This document shows positions 1-7,639 of a DNA stretch of 14,034 nt, one piece after another. Position 1 is the stretch's first letter. Each line of letters starts with the position of its first letter. Source of the DNA: Rudanella sp. (GTDB lineage: Bacteria; Bacteroidota; Bacteroidia; Cytophagales; Spirosomataceae); the NCBI GenBank assembly GCA_026785985.1, contig JAJAYX010000250.1:1-14034 (forward strand), read 5' to 3'. The notes below the pieces were generated by a model. The model was not told the origin of the DNA and did not search any database. It saw nothing but the letters and a program-made list of their open reading frames with translations. A program made the position numbers and the translations under genes.

Positions 1-513
1 ATAAACGCCACTGGTATTACCGTTGGCAATCACGAAGCCATTGAGCAGGGCTGTGGTCGTTAGGCCCGCCGGATTGCTAATCACGTGAAAACTATTGTCA
101 GTGGGGTTGTCCAAAATACCAACATCGCCCGATAGCGTAGTGGCCGAGGGGGTGGTGGGGTTAATGGTTGGCCGCTGCCCCAATGTTGCTTCGGTACCAG
201 CAAAGCCACCATAGATAGCCAACCCGTTTTTCATGGCAAAACTTAGGCTCCGGTTAGAGTGTCCGTTACCACCGGGTTTATAGGTGCCACCTGCTACCCA
301 CACCTGATCGTTCACGGAGCTTACCGCGATGGCTCCCTGCAAATTGGTAGTGCTGGTGGCCCAACTCGTGGCACTGGCCGGGTTGGTGTTGGTGCCGGTG
401 GTGGAGACGTAGCGAATGGTCTGGCCCGAAACGGTCAGGCTGATCAACAGCAGCAGAAAAACCAATAGGTTACGGGTTAACTGCCGATAGAGAAAAGGAG
501 AGTAGTGTGTCAT
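1..513 (-). CDS. Secreted right-handed beta-helix surface protein, N-terminal part (runs off the left edge)
   Basis: The minus-strand frame from the ATG at 513 stays open for 171 codons to base 1, so the gene is cut by the window. Residues 1-31 form a signal peptide: a basic start (YRQLTRN), a hydrophobic core (LLVFLLLLISLTV) and a probable cleavage near SGQ-T. The mature part has the wording common at the start of Bacteroidota parallel beta-helix (Pmp/pectin-lyase-fold) proteins: VWVAGGTYKP at 71-80, AIYGGFAGTE at 99-108, then a T-LSGD segment near 126-130 and NGFVIANGNT at 158-167. Such proteins are exported and often carry a C-terminal sorting domain, which would lie outside the window. 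Ligand and role cannot be read from this part. The ATG has no clear Shine-Dalgarno site, which is normal in this phylum. The signal peptide and fold type are well supported; the exact function is unknown. Confidence 0.8.
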   Translation of the reverse strand, partial: MTHYSPFLYRQLTRNLLVFLLLLISLTVSGQTIRYVSTTGTNTNPASATSWATSTTNLQGAIAVSSVNDQVWVAGGTYKPGGNGHSNRSLSFAMKNGLAIYGGFAGTEATLGQRPTINPTTPSATTLSGDVGILDNPTDNSFHVISNPAGLTTTALLNGFVIANGNTSGVY

Positions 514-668
514 GCCATAAAAAGATGAAAAGCGGCTTAGTATCAGATTGTTGGCAAAAGGTAGGGAAACCCAAACCGATAAGCTAACCAAAGGGAAAGA
601 GTTGAGGGAGCGGTTATCAGGCTGCACCGTCATGAAGCGATTAAGAAGCTGTATGAGTTAGCCAGTTA
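514..668. other. Intergenic stretch upstream of the beta-helix gene
   Basis: There is no convincing gene here. It should hold the promoter for the minus-strand beta-helix gene. On the minus strand, TACCTTTTG (around 563-571) resembles the Bacteroidota -7 box TAnnTTTG with one extra base, but I find no well-spaced -33 element, so I do not call a promoter. Confidence 0.4.
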
Positions 669-826
669 GTCGCGTAGCGACCTAATGTTTGTAGTAATCT
701 ATGCAGTGCGTGTGGAAGCGTGCCGTAGGTACGCAACCTGTGCTATACCGTTGCGTATCTACGGCACGCTCCAAACAAGGCCAACACCTCTTTTGTGATG
801 CTACAAACACTGTGTCGCTACGCGAC
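669..826. repeat. Nested inverted-repeat (compound palindromic) intergenic element
   Basis: Two sets of inverted arms are nested. The outer arms are GTCGCGTAGCGAC (669-681) with GTTTGTAG (687-694), matched in reverse complement by CTACAAAC (801-808) and GTCGCTACGCGAC (814-826). Each 13-mer is itself a hairpin, GTCGC/GCGAC around 3 bases. The inner arms, 718-737 and 750-769, are 20 bases each with one mismatch (GCGTGCCGTAG...CGCAAC), around a 12-base loop. The pairing extends outward through TGTGGA/TCCAAAC with a bulge. No other copy is in the window and there is no transposase next to it. It resembles a REP/MITE-like dispersed element or a long structured transcript end. The structure is seen directly; the class is inferred. 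Confidence 0.8.
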
Positions 827-929
827 GACGGGGCTGAACCAATTCCAGTCTGCCTGTTCTACGGCTGCATCTGCAACCGCCCGCCCATCCTGAACTTCTA
901 CCGCGCCCAGTTCTATTTCCCTACACCTC
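818..929 (-). other. Coding-like remnant without a start, ending in the palindromic element
   Basis: Just past the end of the epimerase gene, one minus-strand frame reads about 33 codons with protein-like composition (EIELGAVEVQDGRAVADAAV, then EQADWNWFSPVVA) to a TAG at 818-820. That stop codon lies inside the right-hand GTCGC-TAC-GCGAC arm of the repeat. There is no usable ATG in this frame, and upstream it runs into the epimerase gene in another frame. It may be the tail of a decayed gene cut by the repeat, or chance. I do not recognise the protein. Confidence 0.25.
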
Positions 930-1877
930 TCAGGCCTTGCTGGAGGCTCTAAACTGCCTGATAAACCCATCAAAATCATCATCGACGCTGAAGCCTAATT
1001 GCAGGGCACGTGTGCTATCCACGGCCACAGGCCAGCTACACACAATCCGGCTGATGGCCTCATCGGGCTGGAACTGAACCCGGTCGGCGGTGGCTTTGTC
1101 GGTAAGGCGTTCGAGAGAGTCGAGCATTTCCCGGACTGTGGGGCCAATGCCGGGCAGGTTCACGGTGCGGCAACTGCCAAAGTTGGCCCCGTTGAGGGTG
1201 GCGGCCCAAATAAAATTCTGGATAATGGTATCGGGGCTTGCCATCCAGATGGGCAACTCTTCGGAGACGGGGCAAATGGCCGTTTCGCCGTTGATGGGTT
1301 CGCGGATAATGCTGCTCACAAACGAGGAAGCCGCCAGGTTGGGCTTGCCGGGCCGCACACAAACGGTGGGCAACCGCAGCACCCGTCCGTCCACAAAGCC
1401 CTTGCGGGTGTAGTCGTTCACCAGCAGTTCGCCAATGGCTTTTTGGGTACCATACGATGAACTGGGCGTGAGGGCGGTTGTCTCGTTGACCATGGCGGGT
1501 AACGCACCGCCATATACGGCCAGCGAACTGGCAAACACAAACCGGATGCCCGGCTGTTGCTGTCGGCAGGCTTCGAGTAGTTGGCGAGTCACATCGAGGT
1601 TCACAATCCAGCCGAGGTCGAAGTCTTTTTCGGCGTGGCTGCTCACGATGGCGGCTAAGTGAAACACGATGCCGGTTCGGGCCGTAATCAGGGTTTGAAC
1701 CACCCCGGCTTCGGTCAGATCGGCCTGTTGGCAGACCACGCGCTCATCCGGCCCCGGCTTGTTGGGCAGCACCACATCGACCAAAACCAGTTCCTCAAAA
1801 CCAATTGAACTCGTCAGCAGGGCCGTTGCCAGCCGTTGCCCCAGGAACCCGGCTCCCCCCGTAATGATTATTTGCAT
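930..1877 (-). CDS. denD: NAD-dependent epimerase/dehydratase family, D-erythronate dehydrogenase-like
   Basis: This 315-residue extended short-chain dehydrogenase starts at an ATG at 1877. The Rossmann glycine motif TGGAGFLG is at residues 6-13, an acidic NAD-selecting residue follows in VLVDVV (31-36), and the catalytic set is SSLAVYGG (117-124) with Y142 and K146 in SSYGTQK. The segment LRLPTVCVRPGKPN followed by IIREPINGE is typical of the DenD branch, which oxidises D-erythronate to 2-oxo-tetronate with NAD. Length and both ends look complete. The gene is divergent from a DUF1537 kinase only 29 bp away, and kinases of that family act further along the same pathway, which supports the call. 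The protein is soluble and cytoplasmic. A related acid-sugar or sugar-nucleotide substrate cannot be excluded. The family is certain; the substrate is moderately sure. Confidence 0.78.
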   Translation of the reverse strand: MQIIITGGAGFLGQRLATALLTSSIGFEELVLVDVVLPNKPGPDERVVCQQADLTEAGVVQTLITARTGIVFHLAAIVSSHAEKDFDLGWIVNLDVTRQLLEACRQQQPGIRFVFASSLAVYGGALPAMVNETTALTPSSSYGTQKAIGELLVNDYTRKGFVDGRVLRLPTVCVRPGKPNLAASSFVSSIIREPINGETAICPVSEELPIWMASPDTIIQNFIWAATLNGANFGSCRTVNLPGIGPTVREMLDSLERLTDKATADRVQFQPDEAISRIVCSWPVAVDSTRALQLGFSVDDDFDGFIRQFRASSKA

Positions 1878-1890
1878 AGTTTTGACGCGG

Positions 1891-1906
1891 TTTAAAGGCC
1901 TTTAAA
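1891..1906. promoter_or_regulatory. Perfect 16-bp palindrome between divergent denD and kinase genes (operator candidate)
   Basis: TTTAAAGGCCTTTAAA is its own exact reverse complement. It lies in the 29-bp gap between the denD start (1877) and the kinase ATG (1907), touching that ATG. Position and symmetry suit a dimeric repressor controlling both genes, or a short hairpin near the kinase start. If it is an operator, the kinase may instead start at the ATG at 1931, leaving a more normal leader. The palindrome is seen directly; its role is inferred. Confidence 0.45.
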
Positions 1907-3313
1907 ATGTATGAGAACGTAACGCAAAAAATGGCGCAACTACCGCCTGACTGTAAAGCAGACAAACTGCTCGATTCTATTCGTGACGAGTTTGTTCGGA
2001 GCGAAAAAACAATTGTCGTGCTCGATGATGACCCAACCGGCACCCAAACCTGTTCGGATGTAGTCGTGCTTACGGCCTGGCGTGTGAATATGATTGTCAA
2101 CGAGTTACGCCAAAAACCGGCCATCCTGTTCATTCTCACCAACTCCCGCAGTCTGCCGGAACGCGAAGCCGTTGTCCTGACCCGCGAAATTGGCTACAAC
2201 CTAAACGAAGCGGCCCGCGAAAGTGGCCGGTCAATTATCGTTATCAGCCGCAGCGATTCCACCTTGCGGGGACATTTTCCCGCCGAAGTCGATACCCTTG
2301 CCGCAACGCTGGGCATGACCGATGCCGTCACGGTGCTGGTTCCGGCCTTTATCGAAGGGGGCCGCGTCACCATCGACGATGTTCATTATCTGATTGAGAA
2401 TGAGGTATTAATGCCCGTCTCAGAAACGCCATTTGCTGCCGATGTGGTGTTTGGCTACCAAAATGCCAACCTGAAACAGTGGGTGGAGGAAAAAACAAAA
2501 GGCTGCATCAGTGCCACCGACGTGAGATCTGTTTCTCTTGAGACCATTCGGCTGGGTGGGCCACAACAGGTGCGCGACGTACTGGAAGCCTGCCCGCCGG
2601 GCTCGGTTTGTGTGGTCAATGCCGTCAGCTACCGCGATCTGGAAGTGGTGGTGATGGGGTTGTTGCTGGCCGAAAAATCGGGTCGGCAGTTTCTGTATCG
2701 GAGTTCGGCCACGTTGGTGCCCATTCGGGCGGGGCTGGAATCTGGGCGGGGGTTTGTTCCCCAAAAAGAGAGCTTAGTTTCGGGGAATGGCTCGCTCGTT
2801 GTAGTCGGCTCTCACGTGCCCAAAACTACCAGCCAACTCAACTGGCTCCTGAGCCACGGCAATCACAAAGCCATCGAGGTTCACGTGCCTGATATTCTGA
2901 ACGCACCCGACCCCGAAACCAAGGTACAGGCCATCAGCCGCCAAACCGATGCGTGGCTTTCTGAGGGAAACAATGTCGTGATTTATACCAGCCGCCACCT
3001 CGAAACCGGCTCCGATCAGGAACACAGTTTAGCCATTAACGCGGTGGTATCTACGTTTTTAGTAACTGTTGTGAGCGGGCTAACCGTGCGCCCAATGTTT
3101 ATGGTTGCCAAAGGCGGCATCACGGCCAGCGACCTCGCTACGAAGGCCCTCTCCGTCGAAAAAGCGTTGGTGTTGGGGTCTATTATTCCGGGTGTTCCAG
3201 TCTGGCAACTGGATGCCAACAGTAAGTTTCCGGGCCTTACATACGTCGTTTTTCCGGGTAATGTAGGCGATGAAACGGCATTGGAAGTGGCATGTACGAC
3301 CTTAGGCCGGTAG
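1907..3313 (+). CDS. Four-carbon acid sugar kinase family protein (DUF1537)
   Basis: This is a 468-residue ATP-dependent kinase of the DUF1537 family, which phosphorylates acid sugars such as 2-oxo-tetronate (OtnK), threonate (DtnK) or 3-oxo-isoapionate (OiaK). The N-terminal substrate domain shows VVLDDDPTGTQT (37-48), TNSRS (78-82), ISRSDSTLRGHFPAE (113-127) and VPAFIEGGRVT (145-155). The C-terminal nucleotide domain begins near GSLVVVGS (295-302) and carries VAKGGITASD (400-409), VLGSIIPGVPVW and FPGNVGDE (449-456). The length is normal for the long form of the family. The ATG at 1907 gives a 40-residue lead-in before the first strand; the ATG at 1931 is a plausible alternative. The divergent denD points to erythronate catabolism, but the aldolase/decarboxylase and isomerase of that pathway are not nearby, so I leave the symbol blank. 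The family is very sure; the substrate is open. Confidence 0.9.
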   Translation: MYENVTQKMAQLPPDCKADKLLDSIRDEFVRSEKTIVVLDDDPTGTQTCSDVVVLTAWRVNMIVNELRQKPAILFILTNSRSLPEREAVVLTREIGYNLNEAARESGRSIIVISRSDSTLRGHFPAEVDTLAATLGMTDAVTVLVPAFIEGGRVTIDDVHYLIENEVLMPVSETPFAADVVFGYQNANLKQWVEEKTKGCISATDVRSVSLETIRLGGPQQVRDVLEACPPGSVCVVNAVSYRDLEVVVMGLLLAEKSGRQFLYRSSATLVPIRAGLESGRGFVPQKESLVSGNGSLVVVGSHVPKTTSQLNWLLSHGNHKAIEVHVPDILNAPDPETKVQAISRQTDAWLSEGNNVVIYTSRHLETGSDQEHSLAINAVVSTFLVTVVSGLTVRPMFMVAKGGITASDLATKALSVEKALVLGSIIPGVPVWQLDANSKFPGLTYVVFPGNVGDETALEVACTTLGR

Positions 3314-3315
3314 AA

Positions 3316-3337
3316 GTCTGTGGAGTTGCCATCAGAC
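3316..3337 (+). terminator. Weak stem-loop just after the kinase stop codon
   Basis: GTCTG-TGG pairs with CCA-T-CAGAC around a 5-base loop, starting 3 bases past the stop. It has one bulge and no T-tract, so it is only a weak candidate for a transcript end. Confidence 0.25.
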
Positions 3338-3467
3338 AGGCCGGTATCTATAGCTTACACGGCTGATGTTTTCGCCATTCTCAACTCACCTGATCTCCGT
3401 CAGGGATAGTAGGGCCAGCAGAACACCATAAAAACAGGTAGTGAAACGTAGAGGCTGAATCATGAGT

Positions 3468-3523
3468 CAGGGAGAAAGAGGTTGCGTTGCTTTTGAAAAA
3501 GCTAAAGCAAACCCTATTCCCTG
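3468..3523. terminator. Nested inverted repeats in the convergent gap after the kinase and the regulator
   Basis: CAGGGA (3468-3473) pairs with TCCCTG (3518-3523), and between them GCTTTT (3489-3494) pairs with AAAAGC (3497-3502). The gap 3314-3581 separates two converging genes, where transcript ends are expected. I see no gene in it. The stems are short, so this is a weak candidate. Confidence 0.25.
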
Positions 3524-3581
3524 TCACGACCTTATTTTTGGCATAGACAAACGAATAGACAAAAACGTAAGTAATTGAAAA

Positions 3582-4796
3582 TTAAATAGTTAATTCAAAA
3601 GATCGAGCAGCGACGAATGGCCCTGAACTCCCAGCCGTTTGCATAAGCGGTACTTGGTTGTCCGTACTGAACTGGGCGAGATACCCAGCATCCGACCCAT
3701 CTGCCGGGTGGGTCAGCCGTTCGAGGTCGGTGGTGATGCGTTCGATCAGGCTCTCTTTCTGGTGCAGACTATCCATAAATAGCGTCAAATCGGCGTTGGC
3801 CCGTTCCAGTTCGTCGGTCACCACCTGATTTTCGAGAGCCAGCCGTTTTTCGCGTTCGGCATTGGCCCGCGCTTCCTGCCGCCGTCGGTGTTGGCTGGAT
3901 CGGTAGAGCAAACCCAGCAACAAGGCCACCAACAGCATCACAATCCCCACCGCAATCAGCCAAAGCCGCTGTTGGCTGTGTTGCTGTTCCATACCGGCCA
4001 CCTCCGTCTGGTGTTTCTGAACCAGCAGCCGTTGCTCGGCCAGCGCAGCTGCTTTTGAGCGGTAGCGCTGGCCGATTCGTTCCTGATACACCATCAGGCT
4101 ATCGGCGCATCGGTAGGCTTCGGGCAGGTTCCCAACGGTTTGGTAATACTGGCGGGCAATGTCGTAATAGTAGCGCAGGTATTGTTCGGCTTGCAGATTC
4201 TGGCTAAAATCAGTCGGGTTCCGGTTGATCCGGTGCAGCCGCTGCGACTCCCGCAGGTAATGCAAACAACTGTCTAACTGCCCCAACGCCAAAAACGTCC
4301 TGGCCATCTGGCAAGCCGACGAAACGGGGTAGCCCATCTCCTTCCCTGACTTCATCACCACCTCATAATCATTGCGATAGGCGTTCAGCGCGGCCTGCCA
4401 CTGCTTTTGTTCGGCATATACTTTTCCAAGGTTTCCATTCACGATGCTCACCCATAATTCGCTGCCGTATGCAGCGGCCAACTGCTTTGCTTTGCCAAAC
4501 TGTTTCTCGGCCAGCCGCAACGAGGTTGGCGACGAAGGGTTAAGCCGGGAATAGACCAGCCCCAGCGTGTTGCAGGTCTGAATGTGCAGGTTGGAGTTGA
4601 ACGGCGGAAACCGGCCTGCCTCCGTCAGCAGGTCAATCACTTTTTGGTCTTCGTGGAGGTAGTAATAATTGAAAGCCAGTTCGTAGAGGTAGCGTTGCAT
4701 TTCGGAAACGTGTTCATAACCAATCTGTTGAAAGCGGTTGTTGGCCGCCAGCGAATACTGAAATACCTTACTGACTTTTGTGTTAAGACGCTTCAT
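3582..4796 (-). CDS. TPR / transmembrane / coiled-coil regulator with frameshifted, deleted C-terminus (probably decayed)
   Basis: From the ATG at 4796 this reads 404 residues. The frame is open to a TTG at 4943, but the extra 49 residues do not look like a TPR or signal sequence. About 270 residues are TPR-like helices with repeated N-L-G-x-V-Y and A-x-x-Y patterns (for example NTLGLVYSRL and NGNLGKVYAEQ). One membrane span follows at about 278-298 (LIAVGIVMLLVALLLGLLY), then a charged coiled coil to about 360 (REKRLALENQVV). Proteins of this Bacteroidota type end in a DNA-binding HTH. Here the frame leaves the family pattern after ITTDLERLTHP, and the HTH continues in another frame (separate entry). 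About 60 residues usually found between coiled coil and HTH are also absent. With no signal peptide, the N-terminus may be lost too. It is probably non-functional as a transcription regulator. It lies between two sugar-acid loci and may once have controlled one of them. Confidence 0.7.
   Translation of the reverse strand: MKRLNTKVSKVFQYSLAANNRFQQIGYEHVSEMQRYLYELAFNYYYLHEDQKVIDLLTEAGRFPPFNSNLHIQTCNTLGLVYSRLNPSSPTSLRLAEKQFGKAKQLAAAYGSELWVSIVNGNLGKVYAEQKQWQAALNAYRNDYEVVMKSGKEMGYPVSSACQMARTFLALGQLDSCLHYLRESQRLHRINRNPTDFSQNLQAEQYLRYYYDIARQYYQTVGNLPEAYRCADSLMVYQERIGQRYRSKAAALAEQRLLVQKHQTEVAGMEQQHSQQRLWLIAVGIVMLLVALLLGLLYRSSQHRRRQEARANAEREKRLALENQVVTDELERANADLTLFMDSLHQKESLIERITTDLERLTHPADGSDAGYLAQFSTDNQVPLMQTAGSSGPFVAARSFELTI
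3590..3712 (-). pseudogene. Out-of-frame HTH DNA-binding tail of the TPR regulator
   Basis: In a different minus-strand frame from the TPR gene, the codons from about 3712 down to the TAA at 3590-3592 read a recognition-helix type sequence: MLGISPSSVRTTKYRL, then CKRLGVQGHSSLLDLLN and stop. This matches the LuxR/GerE-like HTH ending common in Bacteroidota TPR regulators (LS-T-x-Q-M-x-x-M-L-G-I-S-P-x-S-V-R). The join falls near 3704-3715, where the upstream frame has LTHP and the HTH frame has PTRQMG. The simplest reading is a deletion, not a multiple of three, that removed the region between coiled coil and HTH. The HTH reading is seen directly; the deletion is inferred from family architecture. 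Confidence 0.72.
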
Positions 4797-5007
4797 GAGA
4801 AACCGAAAATCGTAAAATTTCAGAGAAAGCCGGGCCACTACTGCCCCGGTGGACAATCTGTTGAAACCGGCTGACCTTTTTTTAGTCCAGTACGGCTTGT
4901 TGCCAAAAGAAACGAAATCACAAAAAGGGCAGCCATTTCTCAACTACTTCCCCGTCTAAACGGTAAACCCTTCCCCCCTTCCTCTTATACAGAAAAACAC
5001 GGCTTGA

Positions 5008-6222
5008 ATGGCATTAGAACAAACATGGCGTTGGTTTGGCCCCAACGACCCCGTAACGCCGGCGCACGTCAGGCAGGCGGGAGCAACGGGCATCGTTTCC
5101 GCGCTGCACCAACTTCCGAACGGGCAAGTCTGGCCCGTTGACCAAATCCGCGAACGCATCAGGATCATCGAAACCGCCGGGCTGACCTGGTCGGTGGTGG
5201 AAAGCATTCCGGTGCATGAAGAGATCAAAACCAGAACAGGCAACTTCCGGCAACTCATCGAAAACTACAAAGAGTCGATTGTGAATCTGGCGCAATGTGG
5301 TATCGACACGGTCTGCTACAATTTCATGCCCGTGCTCGACTGGACCCGCACCAACCTCGACTATCCCATGCCCGATGGCTCAACGGCTCTCCGCTTCGAT
5401 GCGACGGAATTTGCCGCCTTCGAGTTGTTTATTCTGAAACGCCCCGGTGCCGGGTATCACTACAACGAGACTCGCAAAGCCGAAGCCAAAACCTGGCTCG
5501 ACGCGGCTTCGGAGGCCGACATCAAACGCTTGACCCGCACGATCATTGCGGGCTTGCCGGGTTCCGAAGAAAGTTATACCGTCGAGAAATTTCAGGACGC
5601 GCTCGAAGCCTACAGCAATACGGGCGACCACGAACTCCGGCAAAATCTGTACGCTTTTCTGCGCGAAATTGCTCCTGTTGCCCAATCCGCGGGGGTTCGG
5701 CTGGCCATCCACCCCGACGACCCGCCGTATCCGATTCTGGGTTTGCCGCGTGTGGTTAGCACCGAGGCCGATGCCCGGCAGTTGTTGCGCGAAGTTGATT
5801 TTCCCGCCAACGGAATCTGCTTTTGCACAGGTAGTTACGGTGTCCGTCCAGATAATGATCTGGTGGGCATGGTGGAACGAGTAGGGCCACGGATTCATTT
5901 TATCCACCTCCGAAGCACCCAACGCGACATGAGTGACCCGGCCATGATGCGGAGTTTCCACGAAGCCGACCACCTCGCGGGCGATGTGGAAATGTTCGGG
6001 GTGATGCGTGCCTTGCTGACCGAGCAAAAACGGCGACAGGACGAAGGCCGGGCCGATTTACGGATGCCATTCCGCCCCGACCACGGCCACCGAATGCTCG
6101 ATGATTTATCGTCGAACAAAAAAATAAACCCCGGCTATACGGCTATTGGGCGGCTGCGCGGCCTGGCCGAGTTGAGAGGCCTGGAAATGGGAATAGAGCG
6201 AAGCGTACTGACAACTAGTTGA
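5008..6222 (+). CDS. uxuA: Mannonate dehydratase
   Basis: This 404-residue enzyme removes water from D-mannonate to give 2-keto-3-deoxy-D-gluconate in glucuronate catabolism, in the cytoplasm. The start [17 protein letters not shown] and the next stretch ([20 protein letters not shown]) are the standard UxuA N-terminus. The metal ligands known for the TIM-barrel family can be placed: H235 in AIHPDDPP, C273 in [10 protein letters not shown]300 in FIHLRST and D358 in RPDHGHR. The length is close to the usual ~390-400. It is the first gene of the uronate operon; its TGA overlaps the next ATG by one base (TGATG), so the two are probably translationally coupled. It begins 211 bp after the ATG of the divergent decayed regulator, and no clear TAnnTTTG promoter was seen in that gap. 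Confidence 0.95.
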   Translation: MALEQTWRWFGPNDPVTPAHVRQAGATGIVSALHQLPNGQVWPVDQIRERIRIIETAGLTWSVVESIPVHEEIKTRTGNFRQLIENYKESIVNLAQCGIDTVCYNFMPVLDWTRTNLDYPMPDGSTALRFDATEFAAFELFILKRPGAGYHYNETRKAEAKTWLDAASEADIKRLTRTIIAGLPGSEESYTVEKFQDALEAYSNTGDHELRQNLYAFLREIAPVAQSAGVRLAIHPDDPPYPILGLPRVVSTEADARQLLREVDFPANGICFCTGSYGVRPDNDLVGMVERVGPRIHFIHLRSTQRDMSDPAMMRSFHEADHLAGDVEMFGVMRALLTEQKRRQDEGRADLRMPFRPDHGHRMLDDLSSNKKINPGYTAIGRLRGLAELRGLEMGIERSVLTTS

Positions 6223-7637
6223 TGAAAACATTCATAACCGACGATTTCCTGCTACAGACCGACGCGGCCCGGCAACTTTACCACGATTATGCCAGGTCGA
6301 TGCCGATCATTGATTTTCACTGCCACCTGCCACCCGATCAAATTGCGGCCGACCGGCAGTTCGAGAATATCACACAGGCCTGGCTCTACGGCGACCATTA
6401 CAAATGGCGGGCCATGCGCACCAACGGGGTGAACGAGCGTTTTTGCACGGGCGAAGCGAGCGATTGGGAGAAATTCGAGCAGTGGGCTGCCACCGTTCCC
6501 TACACGATGCGCAACCCGCTGTATCACTGGACGCACCTCGAATTGCTCCGGTATTTCGATGTGGATGAAGTACTTAATCCCGATAATGCCCGCGAAATCT
6601 ACAACCATTGCTCGGCCCGGCTCAAAACGCCCGAATACAGCGCGCGGGGTCTGCTTCGCAAAATGAATGTGGAAGTGGTTGGAACCACCGACGACCCAAC
6701 CGACTCGCTCGAACACCACCGGGCGTTTGGAAAGCAGGGAACTGACCTGAAAATGGTGCCAACCTTCCGGCCCGATAAGGCCATGATGCCCACAGATCCA
6801 ATTACGTTTATCAAGTATGTAAGCCGTTTGGCTGAGGTTTCGGGACAGGAAATTACTGATTTCAACTCATTTCTGGCAGCTCTTGAGAAACGCTATGAAA
6901 CATTTGCCGAACTGGGTTGCCGGGCTTCCGACCACGGTTTGGAGCAAATCTGGGCCGAGCCTACCTCCGCCGACGAAGCCGCTGACCTGTTTGCCGAAGT
7001 GATGAGGGGAAAAGCGTTAGACCCTGACAAGGTGAAAAGTTTCGGGTCGTATATGTTGATGTGGTTTGGCAAGCAATACCACGGGCGTGGATGGGTACAG
7101 CAATTTCACCTTGGGGCACAGCGCAACAACAATCGTCGGATGCTGTCGCAATTGGGACCCGACACGGGTTGGGACAGCATCGGGGATTTTAGCCAGGCCC
7201 GTTCACTTTCGACGTTTTTGGATCAGTTGGACAGCACCGACCAATTGGCCCGCACGATTTTGTATAACCTCAATTCCAACGATAACGAAATGATAGCCAC
7301 CATGATCGGTAATTTTCAGGCCGGGTCTTCGCAGGACGGCAGTGTGGCGGGCAAAATGCAGTTTGGGTCGGGATGGTGGTTCCAGGATCAGAAAGATGGG
7401 ATGGAAAAACAACTCAACGCGCTCTCGAATATGGGCCTGTTGAGCCGGTTTGTGGGAATGCTCACCGACTCGCGGAGTTTTCTAAGTTTCCCCCGGCACG
7501 AATATTTCCGGCGCATTTTGTGCAACCTGATTGGCAATGACGTGGCCAAAGGCGAACTCCCCAACGACATTCCGTGGCTCGGAAAACTGGTGCAGGATGT
7601 ATGTTATACCAATGCTAAAAACTATTTCAAGTTCTGA
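6222..7637 (+). CDS. uxaC: Glucuronate isomerase (uronate isomerase)
   Basis: This 471-residue amidohydrolase-fold enzyme interconverts D-glucuronate and D-fructuronate (also galacturonate and tagaturonate), the first step of the pathway. I start it at the ATG at 6222, which overlaps the uxuA stop codon; an in-frame TTG at 6219 is less likely. The metal-binding HxH lies in PIIDFHCHLPP (H33 and H35). Other family stretches are DHYKWRAMRTNGV, NPLYHWTHLELLRYF, VVGTTDDPTDSLEHH, LMWFGKQYHGRGWVQQFHLG and LTDSRSFLSFPRHEYFRRILC. The length matches the family. kdgK follows after a 2-bp gap. Confidence 0.96.
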   Translation: MKTFITDDFLLQTDAARQLYHDYARSMPIIDFHCHLPPDQIAADRQFENITQAWLYGDHYKWRAMRTNGVNERFCTGEASDWEKFEQWAATVPYTMRNPLYHWTHLELLRYFDVDEVLNPDNAREIYNHCSARLKTPEYSARGLLRKMNVEVVGTTDDPTDSLEHHRAFGKQGTDLKMVPTFRPDKAMMPTDPITFIKYVSRLAEVSGQEITDFNSFLAALEKRYETFAELGCRASDHGLEQIWAEPTSADEAADLFAEVMRGKALDPDKVKSFGSYMLMWFGKQYHGRGWVQQFHLGAQRNNNRRMLSQLGPDTGWDSIGDFSQARSLSTFLDQLDSTDQLARTILYNLNSNDNEMIATMIGNFQAGSSQDGSVAGKMQFGSGWWFQDQKDGMEKQLNALSNMGLLSRFVGMLTDSRSFLSFPRHEYFRRILCNLIGNDVAKGELPNDIPWLGKLVQDVCYTNAKNYFKF

Positions 7638-7639
7638 GA

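Noticed and set aside
701..952. An 83-codon plus-strand open frame across the palindromic element.
   Set aside because: More than half of it is the inverted-repeat DNA itself and it runs into the end of the denD gene; the translation has no protein-family features.
930..1877. The DenD-like dehydrogenase as the missing fructuronate reductase.
   Set aside because: It belongs to the extended epimerase/dehydratase family with DenD-type motifs, and is paired divergently with an acid-sugar kinase rather than with the uronate operon; no sequence feature supports fructuronate as substrate.
4797..4943. 49-residue N-terminal extension of the TPR regulator from a TTG codon.
   Set aside because: The start is a TTG, the sequence lacks a signal peptide and TPR pattern, and an ATG at 4796 begins the family-like part. 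The same reasoning removes TTG starts at 6219 (uxaC), 11576 (pseudouridine synthase) and 11601 (synthetase homologue).
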